This document shows, one piece after another, positions 21,830-28,088 of a DNA stretch of 32,994 nucleotides. Made by a program: the position numbers and the translations under genes. Under the pieces are notes generated by a model that searched no databases, was not told the origin of the DNA, and worked only from the letters and a program-made list of their open reading frames with translations. This stretch comes from Roseburia sp. (lineage in GTDB: Bacteria; Bacillota; Clostridia; Lachnospirales; Lachnospiraceae). Within the stretch, counting starts at the first letter, position 1; each line of letters begins with the position of its first letter. Location: NCBI GenBank assembly GCA_003483745.1, contig DMYD01000008.1, positions 1 through 32,994 of the forward strand, read 5' to 3'.

Positions 21830-23887
21830 ATGGATCGCAATTCCCCTTTAAGAGAAATTAAAGGTGTCGGTGCAAAAACAGAAGAATTATTTCATAAGAT
21901 AGGAGTATACACCGTAGGTGATATACTCCTTCATTATCCCCGGACTTATATACAATATCCGCAGGCAAAACATGTGGATGAAATATCAGATGGGGAACAG
22001 GCTGCTGTTCTTGGGCGAATCACAAGAACACCGGTAGTGCGTAAAGTTCGTACTATGCAGATCACAGTTACGACGATTGGTGAGATGGGAGTTTCTTTAG
22101 AACTGGTATGGTACCGGATGCCTTATATGAAAAATAATTTAAAAGTCGGCAGCACCTATATTTTTTATGGAAAAGTTAATAAAAAGAATGGAAGGCTAGT
22201 CATGGAGCAGGCGGCTGTGTATACAAAGGAGCAATATGATTCCATGGAGCAGGTGTTTTTACCGGTATATACACTGACAAACGGACTGTCGAACAACCTC
22301 GTCACGAAAACAGTACGCGCAGCACTCGGAGACGAACACTTGTTTATGGATCATCTGCCGCATGTCATCCGTGAAAAATATGGACTATGTGAGTATAATT
22401 ATGCCATCCGGCAGATTCATTTTCCGGAAGATATGGAGACTTTGATTACAGCGAGAAGAAGACTTGTTTTTGATGAATTTTTCCTTTTTATTTTAAGTAT
22501 GCAGTACCAGAAGGAAAAGCACATCAAAGAAAAAAACGAGTTCATTTTTGCTGAGGATGATTTTACAAATGAACTGATAGAGCAGCTGCCTTATGAGCTT
22601 ACAAATGCACAGAAAAAAGCACTTGCGGATGTAAGACATGATATGCGTTCCGAGACAGTGATGCAGCGGCTGATCCAGGGAGATGTTGGTTCTGGAAAAA
22701 CGATTGTCGCGTTTCTTGCGATGGCAGATACTGCACACAATGGATATCAGTCTGCAATTATGGCGCCGACAGAAGTGCTTGCAAGACAGCATTACGAGTC
22801 TTATCAGAATATGTGCGAACAGTTTGGACTGCATATTCCGATTGTGCTTTTGACCGGTTCCATGACGGCAAAACAGAAACGCCGTGCCTATGAAGCACTA
22901 GAGGTTTATCCGAATGCAATGATTATCGGGACACATGCGCTGATTCAGGAAAAAGCCATTTATCAGAATCTGGCACTGGTGATCACTGACGAACAGCATC
23001 GTTTTGGGGTACGGCAGCGCGAGACTTTTGCCGGAAAAGGAACGGAACCACATGTGTTAGTTATGAGCGCGACTCCGATTCCCCGTACCTTAGCAATTAT
23101 TATTTATGGAGATCTGGATATTTCTGTGATTGATGAAGTGCCGGCAAAACGCCTTCCAATCAAAAACTGTGTGGTTGACCGGAGATACCGTCCAAAGGCA
23201 TATGCTTTTATCGAACATGAGGTACGCACAGGGCATCAGGCATATGTGATCTGCCCGTTAGTGGAAGAAAGCGAGAACATGGAAGCAGAAAATGTCACCG
23301 ATTATGCGAAACGTCTGAGGGAAGAATTGCCGGAAGACATTGTGATCGGTGTTTTACACGGACAGATGAAAGCGGATCAGAAAAACAAGATTATGGATCA
23401 ATTTGTAAAAAATGAAATTCAGGTGCTTGTTTCCACAACAGTTGTCGAGGTAGGTGTCAATGTTCCGAATGCAACGGTTATGATGATCGAGAATGCAGAA
23501 CGGTTTGGACTTGCGCAGCTTCATCAGTTAAGAGGGCGTGTGGGAAGAGGAGATGCCCAGTCCTACTGTATCATGGTCAATGCTTCAGACAGCAAAAATT
23601 CCATGAAACGGCTTGATATTTTAAATAAATCAAACGATGGATTTAAGATTGCAAGTGAAGATTTAAAGCTGCGTGGACCGGGAGACTTTTTTGGCATCCG
23701 TCAGTCCGGTGAGATGCAGTTTTTGCTGGCAGATATCTATCAGGATGCATCTGTGTTACAGCAGGCATCCGAGGAAGTGCAGGAACTGCTTGCCACGGAC
23801 CCGGAACTTTGTGGTGAGGAAAATATTAACTTGCAGCACTACTTAGAGATTTTCTTTGAGGATCAGAAGAGCAGATTGAATTTGTAA
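21830..23887 (+). CDS. recG: ATP-dependent DNA helicase RecG
   Basis: 685-aa branch-migration helicase that remodels stalled forks and recombination intermediates. The N-terminal wedge/OB domain begins LREIKGVGAKTEELFHKIG. Walker A is GDVGSGKT (284-291) and the DExH box is DEQH (387-390); helicase motifs SATPIPRTLAI and QLRGRVGRGDAQSYC and the C-terminal TRG region (LRGPGDFFGIRQSG) are intact. The ATG at 21830 is 14 bases after the fakA stop. The length is normal. A strong two-way terminator follows. Confidence 0.97.
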   Translation: MDRNSPLREIKGVGAKTEELFHKIGVYTVGDILLHYPRTYIQYPQAKHVDEISDGEQAAVLGRITRTPVVRKVRTMQITVTTIGEMGVSLELVWYRMPYMKNNLKVGSTYIFYGKVNKKNGRLVMEQAAVYTKEQYDSMEQVFLPVYTLTNGLSNNLVTKTVRAALGDEHLFMDHLPHVIREKYGLCEYNYAIRQIHFPEDMETLITARRRLVFDEFFLFILSMQYQKEKHIKEKNEFIFAEDDFTNELIEQLPYELTNAQKKALADVRHDMRSETVMQRLIQGDVGSGKTIVAFLAMADTAHNGYQSAIMAPTEVLARQHYESYQNMCEQFGLHIPIVLLTGSMTAKQKRRAYEALEVYPNAMIIGTHALIQEKAIYQNLALVITDEQHRFGVRQRETFAGKGTEPHVLVMSATPIPRTLAIIIYGDLDISVIDEVPAKRLPIKNCVVDRRYRPKAYAFIEHEVRTGHQAYVICPLVEESENMEAENVTDYAKRLREELPEDIVIGVLHGQMKADQKNKIMDQFVKNEIQVLVSTTVVEVGVNVPNATVMMIENAERFGLAQLHQLRGRVGRGDAQSYCIMVNASDSKNSMKRLDILNKSNDGFKIASEDLKLRGPGDFFGIRQSGEMQFLLADIYQDASVLQQASEEVQELLATDPELCGEENINLQHYLEIFFEDQKSRLNL

Positions 23888-23897
23888 AAGAAGATAA

Positions 23898-23933
23898 AAA
23901 ACAGGAGCTTTTCTAATGAAAAGCTCCTGTTTT
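23898..23933. terminator. bidirectional intrinsic terminator between recG and the SASP gene
   Basis: A perfect 16-bp stem (23898-23913 with 23918-23933), loop TAAT. On the minus strand six T follow and on the plus strand TTTTGTTT, so it ends both converging genes. Confidence 0.95.
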
Positions 23934-23946
23934 GTTTGGGGTAAAT

Positions 23947-24153
23947 TTATTTACCCGACATCTGTCTCTCCTGTGCCTCGATCATTTTCTTAACCATATA
24001 ACCGCCGACAGAACCGTTCTGTCTGGAAGTAAGGTCACCGTTGTAACCGTCTTTTAAAGGTACGCCGATCTCGCTTGCTACCTCATATTTGAAACGGTCT
24101 AATGCACTTTTTGCTTCTGGAACTGCTGTTCTGTTAGATGAACGACTTGCCAT
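23947..24153 (-). CDS. alpha/beta-type small acid-soluble spore protein
   Basis: 68 aa from ATG at 24153, preceded by AAAGGAGG; the frame continues upstream but without a ribosome site. VPEAKSALDRFKYEVASEIG contains the cleavage site of the germination protease around SEIG, and GGYMVKKMIEAQERQMSG is the second conserved DNA-binding motif. SASPs coat spore DNA in the forespore and are degraded on germination. This shows that the organism keeps sporulation genes. A sigma-G-like promoter lies upstream. Confidence 0.95.
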   Translation of the reverse strand: MASRSSNRTAVPEAKSALDRFKYEVASEIGVPLKDGYNGDLTSRQNGSVGGYMVKKMIEAQERQMSGK

Positions 24154-24226
24154 AATAGTTTCCTCCTTTGGTGTGTGATACATCTTTTGTTATATAAGGT
24201 ATCATTTGTGTTTTAATTTGAACAAA

Positions 24227-24257
24227 CGCCGCGCCAATCATATGTCCCGCGGCGTCT
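24227..24257 (-). other. GC-rich hairpin upstream of the SASP gene
   Basis: ACGCCGCG and CGCGGCGT pair perfectly (8 bp, about 14-base loop). On the minus strand it is followed by TTTGTT, so it may end rqcH transcripts weakly; if the sigma-G-like promoter at 24305-24333 is used, it lies in the SASP leader instead. Confidence 0.6.
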
Positions 24258-24304
24258 GTGCTTTGCTGCGGTACTTTTTGATCGCGTTTTGTTTTGTTCA
24301 GTGA

Positions 24305-24333
24305 TAGTATGTGAAATATTATGTCATCTAAAC
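24305..24333 (-). promoter_or_regulatory. candidate sigma-G promoter of the SASP gene
   Basis: On the minus strand, GTTTA (24333-24329) and CATACTA (24311-24305) are 17 bases apart. The -10 fits the forespore sigma-G consensus CATNMTA fully; the -35 has one mismatch to GHATR. The leader would be about 145 bases. SASP genes are normally sigma-G dependent, which supports the reading. Confidence 0.45.
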
Positions 24334-24439
24334 ATGCAGTTTTTGTCAGAAAATCAAGAAATATCCTTAAAAAAATATTTATAAGTGCTTAAAAAAATAT
24401 ATTTAAAAACCGGATGATACAGGTATTGTAATGGTTGTT

Positions 24440-26236
24440 TTATTCCACAAGTGTCAGATCGGAAATGTCAGGATGTACCGTTAGTGAGAAGTTGGTATAA
24501 TACACCACAAATCCCGGAGCACTGCCGTTTGGTTTTTTTACATTTTTTTTCTGAAGATAATCGATCTCAATCTTATCGCTGTTCCTGCCACTGGAATAGT
24601 AACCGGCAAGTTTTCCGGCTTCCTCAAACATGCGGTCCGGCAGATCGGTCTCATTGTTTGTTTTCACAACAACGTGGGAACCCGGCATTCCTTTTGCGTG
24701 GAACCACCAGTCGTTTCCAGTTGCAAATTTAAATGTCAGTTCTTCATTCTGATAATTATTTTTTCCGACATACATATGATAACCGTCTGAGGAAATATAA
24801 TGGAACGGTTTGCTTTTAATCTTTGCTTTTTTGTCGGTGCGTTTTCGCTTGATATAACCGTATTCTACCAATTCTTCCTTGATCTGCACCAGGTCATCCT
24901 CAGTCAGAGCGATATCTAGAGATGTTGCGATACTCTCTAAGTGGTCAATTTCAGCTTTTGTTTCCAGAGTCAGATTGGTCAGTGCTTCGTAAGTACGTTT
25001 TAATTTCCCGTATTTGTCAAAATATTTCTGGGCATTTGCCATGGCGTCTAAGGTCGGATCAAGGGGAATTTTTACAGTTTCATTTGTATAATAATTGAGT
25101 GCTTCAAGCTGCTTTGCTCCTTCCTCTAAGCCGTAGCCGTATGTGTGGATGAGTTCGCCGTATACTTTGTATTTATCGCGTTTTTCCGTGTCTTTTAACT
25201 GTTTTTTCTGAAGCTGGTATTTTTTGCGGTTACGTTCTAATGCAGTGGATACGATTTTTCTTAAGTCAACGGATTTCTGGCGGATACGTGTATAAATATT
25301 TTTGGAAGCGTAATATTCTTCGAGTACCTTGGAGATCGAATCATATTCTGTCATTGTATATGCATCTGTGTCAGAATTATCCGTGTTCTGCATGATTTTT
25401 TGATCCAAAGAAGTATGGACATATTCCGATAACCGGAAACAGGAAAAATCAATTGGTTCTCTGCCGCGTGTAATGATATTTGGGCAGTAATTGTGATTTT
25501 TGACATCATCCATCATCCATGAGAAATTATGGAACAGATGTTTTTTACCGTCGGTATCTAGTGAGTCTACCGGCATATCTCCGTCAATCGAAGCACGATA
25601 ACAGATCTCATTTGCAATCACAGGGCTGATTCCGGTAAAAGAGCCATAGATTGCTTTGGCGATGGAAACCGGTTTCTTCATGACAGATTCCATAAAAACT
25701 TCCTCTGTGACTTCAAGCGGATTTAATTTATCCTCCTGTGTGGCAGGAATACAGTAAGTACGTCCGGGAAGAACCTCCCGCACGGAACTCATCATGGAAG
25801 ATACATGTTTGATACTGTCAATAATCGTACCGTCAGAGTTACAGAAAATAATATTACTGTGCTTGCCCATCAGCTCCACAATCAGTGTCTTTTGGCACAG
25901 ATCGCCCATTTCATCGAGGTGTTCAATATCGAAGTGGATGATACGTTCCATGTGAGGCTGGTAAATTTTAATGATTCGTCCATTTGCAATGTGCTTACGC
26001 AGCAGCATACAGAAATTCGGCGCTGTCAAAGGACTTGGTTTGTTTGATTCTGTCAGATATAGAAATGGCAGGGAAGCACTCGCTGACATGGCAAGGCGGA
26101 ACTGGCCGTTGCTTCCTTTTAAAGTAAAAAGAAGTTCATCGTTTTCCGGCTGGGCGATTTTGCTTATTTTTGCATTTAGGATTGTCTGATTTAGTTCATA
26201 TACAAGATTGGATATTACTAATCCATCAAAAGCCAT
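24440..26236 (-). CDS. rqcH: NFACT family ribosome quality control protein RqcH
   Basis: 598 aa from ATG at 26236 (AAGGAGATT upstream); the longer frame to 26308 crosses the promoter. NFACT-N: MAFDGLVISNLVYELNQTIL ... LMGKHSNIIFCNSDG; central coiled coil at ~residues 320-400; NFACT-R with WWFHAKGMPGSHVVVK from W510. RqcH binds split 50S subunits carrying stalled chains and recruits tRNA-Ala to add C-terminal alanine tails for degradation. Older names are FbpA or fibronectin-binding protein. At residues 97-98, where B. subtilis has the essential D97-R98, this protein has E97-R98. It is single-gene, followed by no clear terminator except possibly the hairpin at 24227. Confidence 0.93.
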   Translation of the reverse strand: MAFDGLVISNLVYELNQTILNAKISKIAQPENDELLFTLKGSNGQFRLAMSASASLPFLYLTESNKPSPLTAPNFCMLLRKHIANGRIIKIYQPHMERIIHFDIEHLDEMGDLCQKTLIVELMGKHSNIIFCNSDGTIIDSIKHVSSMMSSVREVLPGRTYCIPATQEDKLNPLEVTEEVFMESVMKKPVSIAKAIYGSFTGISPVIANEICYRASIDGDMPVDSLDTDGKKHLFHNFSWMMDDVKNHNYCPNIITRGREPIDFSCFRLSEYVHTSLDQKIMQNTDNSDTDAYTMTEYDSISKVLEEYYASKNIYTRIRQKSVDLRKIVSTALERNRKKYQLQKKQLKDTEKRDKYKVYGELIHTYGYGLEEGAKQLEALNYYTNETVKIPLDPTLDAMANAQKYFDKYGKLKRTYEALTNLTLETKAEIDHLESIATSLDIALTEDDLVQIKEELVEYGYIKRKRTDKKAKIKSKPFHYISSDGYHMYVGKNNYQNEELTFKFATGNDWWFHAKGMPGSHVVVKTNNETDLPDRMFEEAGKLAGYYSSGRNSDKIEIDYLQKKNVKKPNGSAPGFVVYYTNFSLTVHPDISDLTLVE

Positions 26237-26287
26237 TGTTTTAATCTCCTTTTGGAATGTGTTTCCGCAGATTATCCGCAGAATGAT

Positions 26288-26316
26288 ATTATAACGGATT
26301 TTTAACATAAAAACAA
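26288..26316 (-). promoter_or_regulatory. sigma-A promoter of rqcH
   Basis: On the minus strand, TTGTTT (26316-26311), a 17-base spacer and consensus TATAAT (26293-26288). Confidence 0.7.
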
Positions 26317-26379
26317 CGCCGGCAGAGCGTTTGTTTATTGACTGTTTATGATAAAACAGATATAATTATTATACAATAT

Positions 26380-26510
26380 ATTTTAAATACAATGCATTGT
26401 CAAAGAATGTCGAAAAATATAACATATTTTACAGACAAAAGCAATGACACTTTTGATGGAGTGTATGCTTGAAGAAAATAATATCCATCAACAGATATTG
26501 TATTTAAAAT
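26380..26510. repeat. 14-bp inverted repeats around the promoter region of the exported protein gene
   Basis: ATTTTAAATACAAT (26380-26393) and its exact reverse complement ATTGTATTTAAAAT (26497-26510) enclose 103 bases with a possible promoter (TTGTCA 26397-26402, 17 bases, TAACAT 26420-26425). The right arm ends just before the ribosome site of the next gene. It could form a long stem closing the leader or be chance in AT-rich DNA. Confidence 0.55.
26397..26425 (+). promoter_or_regulatory. candidate promoter of the 248-aa exported protein gene
   Basis: TTGTCA (26397-26402), a 17-base spacer and TAACAT (26420-26425). The leader of about 125 bases contains the right arm of the 14-bp inverted repeat. 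Confidence 0.45.
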
Positions 26511-26558
26511 GAGTTACAGAGATTGAAATTGGGAGAACGAGAAATGGAGGATTTGCGT

Positions 26559-27305
26559 ATGGTAAGACAGAAAAAGAGTATTGTAGTAATGGCAAAAGTA
26601 CTGGTGTTAGCACTTTTGATCGGTGTATTTGCAGCAATTCCGTCAACGGAGACATTTGCAGCCACAAATAAGGCTCTTCGTGCAAAAGTTGTATTTGATG
26701 GTGATAGAGAATCGGATGCAGTATGGACGAATAATAATTATGTTTTGCAGGCAGGTCATAAAAAAGCTTCAAAAGTGAAGAAAAATATGAAAATATCTGC
26801 GAAAGTGTATGTTCCGGTGGCAGCCTTAAAGAAGGATGAAGATACCGTACATGTGGATGCATGGGTATCCCTGGAAACTAAAAAAAATGATTTTGTTGGA
26901 GATATCCGTACAAAATATACTGTGATGCTGATAAAAGATGGCAAAAAAATGCGTGTTGCGTTGTGGGATCCGGCGAAAGAAAAAGAGCTTAAGCCTGGGA
27001 AAATGGCCAGCTATAAAAAGTCGGGGAAATATTATGTGATCACGCTCAACAATATGCCATTGGAAAATGTTGTTTATAAAGACGAACAGGCATCAAAAAT
27101 TAATACAAAAAGCGAATACAACCTGGGACAGGGAATCAGTGTCACGGGTACCTGTACAAAGAGCAGTGGTTATGTTTATGTCGATGATTTAATGATTTCA
27201 GGTGTAACTACACAGAAGATTACATTTAACAAAAAGGACTATAAGTGGTACAGCGGATGGCATATGGATAAAAATTATTCGTTGAAAGTCGCAACTGTGA
27301 AATAA
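26559..27305 (+). CDS. exported protein of unknown function, 248 aa
   Basis: ATG 26559 has GGAGG eight bases upstream and is preferred over ATG 26544 and the frame start at 26523. The signal peptide is clear: basic MVRQKKSIVVMAK, a hydrophobic core (VLVLALLIGVFAA) and cleavage near ETFAA. The mature part is rich in Lys and beta strands (AKVVFDGDRESDAVW, VHVDAWVSLETKKN), with a DDLMISGV stretch near the end that recalls carbohydrate-binding beta sandwiches, but I cannot name a family. It is a single gene, ended by a strong terminator. It belongs to the secreted-protein region with the BIG2 and InlB-repeat genes. Confidence 0.8.
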   Translation: MVRQKKSIVVMAKVLVLALLIGVFAAIPSTETFAATNKALRAKVVFDGDRESDAVWTNNNYVLQAGHKKASKVKKNMKISAKVYVPVAALKKDEDTVHVDAWVSLETKKNDFVGDIRTKYTVMLIKDGKKMRVALWDPAKEKELKPGKMASYKKSGKYYVITLNNMPLENVVYKDEQASKINTKSEYNLGQGISVTGTCTKSSGYVYVDDLMISGVTTQKITFNKKDYKWYSGWHMDKNYSLKVATVK

Positions 27306-27332
27306 CACTTACCTGATAAGAAAAAATATTGG

Positions 27333-27368
27333 AAAAACGGGAACTGGCAAACGAGTTCCCGTTTTTTT
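27333..27368 (+). terminator. intrinsic terminator after the exported protein gene
   Basis: A perfect 13-bp stem (27333-27345 with 27354-27366; core ACGGGAACT), 8-base loop, and a T-run of seven. Confidence 0.95.
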
Positions 27369-27715
27369 GAGAATAACAGATTACAAATATAAAAATAAAA
27401 TTAAATAAGTGAAAAAGACTTTTTTTATAAAAAAAATTTGTTATACTAAATTTGCAGATGAAAAAATAAGATATCAGTATGAATCTGAATATTCTATATG
27501 TCGCTTTTTATCAATAAGGACGACATATCTGAAACGATCTTTTTATTCGTTACAAATATTTCTATGAATGTTCCAGTAGCAATGAAAGTAAAAAACAAGA
27601 CTTTATTAGTGCTATCTAAGAACTGTACATTGACAAATAAATAAGAAGATATTCAATCAGAGAAAGTTGCTTTTCCATTACATGACGTTTATAATAAGAA
27701 AAAATGGAAAACCAA
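27369..27715. other. AT-rich gap without a convincing gene
   Basis: About 350 bases with no supported ORF. It holds an extended -10 (TG-T-TATACT, TATACT at 27442-27447) with a poor -35, and an 8-bp perfect stem ATATGTCG/CGACATAT (27496-27503, 27521-27528) with a 17-base loop. A 26-codon frame near 27564 has no ribosome site. It may be the remains of a lost gene or an untranslated RNA. Confidence 0.5.
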
Positions 27716-27721
27716 TATAAT
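27716..27721 (+). promoter_or_regulatory. -10 of toxin mRNA 2
   Basis: Consensus TATAAT at 27716-27721, in the same position of the mirrored repeat as the -10 of the opposing promoter. There is no good -35 17 bases upstream, so this promoter should be weaker. An alternative pair is TTGCTT (27667-27672) with TATAAT (27690-27695). Confidence 0.6.
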
Positions 27722-27740
27722 ATACTGATCAAGGCAGCCG
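27716..27740 (+). repeat. left arm of mirrored promoter-leader repeat, locus 2
   Basis: Begins with TATAATATAC and ends with CAGCCG. It matches the reverse complement of 27991-28015 at 22 of 25 positions. It covers the -10 and the first transcribed bases of the toxin mRNA. A second shared block of 11 identical bases (TATCTGCTCCG, 27763-27773, against 27963-27973 inverted) lies further in. Confidence 0.9.
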
Positions 27741-27768
27741 AAAAGGACGGCTTTACCACTTATATCTG

Positions 27769-27783
27769 CTCCGAGATTCGGAG
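27769..27783 (+). other. leader hairpin next to the toxin ribosome site, locus 2
   Basis: CTCCGA and TCGGAG form a perfect 6-bp stem with loop GAT; the 3' arm touches the ribosome site AAAGGGG (27784-27790). The 5' arm lies within the mirrored repeat block, and the opposing RNA carries the near-identical CUCCGG. Confidence 0.75.
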
Positions 27784-27797
27784 AAAGGGGTGGTAAC

Positions 27798-27902
27798 ATG
27801 GTTACATATAGTGACTTGTTCACATTTGTTATTATGATATGTGCCATCATAACGCTTGTCAGAAGTGTCAGAAATGATACCCATGATAAGACAAAAAAAT
27901 AA
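27798..27902 (+). CDS. putative type I toxin, 34-aa holin-like membrane peptide
   Basis: ATG 27798 with AAAGGGGTGG upstream. The peptide starts MVTYSDLFTFVIMICAIITL and ends VRSVRNDTHDKTKK: a short polar start, one membrane helix (~residues 7-20) and a basic tail. This is the pattern of Firmicute 'putative holin-like toxin' peptides, many of which begin with a similar xTYxxL motif. The gene has a structured leader, and its stop codon lies inside a terminator shared with an opposing RNA driven by a perfect consensus promoter. It is too short for routine calling. The toxic role is inferred from architecture and family likeness. Confidence 0.78.
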   Translation: MVTYSDLFTFVIMICAIITLVRSVRNDTHDKTKK

Positions 27903-27937
27903 CCGTCCAGCTCCCTGACAAGATCTGACGGTTATTT
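27897..27937. terminator. bidirectional intrinsic terminator shared by both RNAs, locus 2
   Basis: AAATAACCGTC (27897-27907) pairs perfectly with GACGGTTATTT (27927-27937), 11 bp, 19-base loop. The left side continues into an A-tract, so the minus-strand RNA ends in a U-run of seven; the plus strand ends in ATTTCTT. Confidence 0.9.
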
Positions 27938-28003
27938 CTTGTAACTAATCAACTTGTTTCACCGGAGCAGATAGGTATTTGCTTATCACCCGGCTGTCTT
28001 GAT
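27897..28003 (-). ncRNA. candidate antitoxin RNA of type I locus 2
   Basis: About 107 bases on the minus strand, from the perfect promoter at 28010-28038 to the shared terminator. It overlaps the toxin mRNA by about 41 bases at the 3' end and repeats the toxin leader's first bases and its CTGCTCCG block. No ORF with a ribosome site is present. Ends are predicted from promoter and terminator only. Confidence 0.7.
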
Positions 28004-28015
28004 AGGTATATTATA
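27991..28015 (-). repeat. right arm of mirrored promoter-leader repeat, locus 2
   Basis: Reverse complement of 27716-27740 at 22 of 25 positions; holds the -10 and the first transcribed bases of the opposing RNA. Confidence 0.9.
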
Positions 28016-28038
28016 GAAGTTTCCGTTTCGTTTGTCAA
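28010..28038 (-). promoter_or_regulatory. perfect sigma-A consensus promoter of the antitoxin RNA 2
   Basis: On the minus strand, TTGACA (28038-28033), exactly 17 bases, TATAAT (28015-28010). This is the best promoter in the window and it drives an RNA with no gene. That fits an antitoxin RNA made in excess. Confidence 0.9.
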
Positions 28039-28088
28039 CGTCGTAAGGGTAAAAGAATCAAAATAAAGGATAAAGGAGAATCAGGGTT

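Noticed and set aside
26390..26401. 12-bp palindrome ACAATGCATTGT as an operator
   Set aside because: It is close to the promoter but AT-rich and short; nothing else supports a regulator site.
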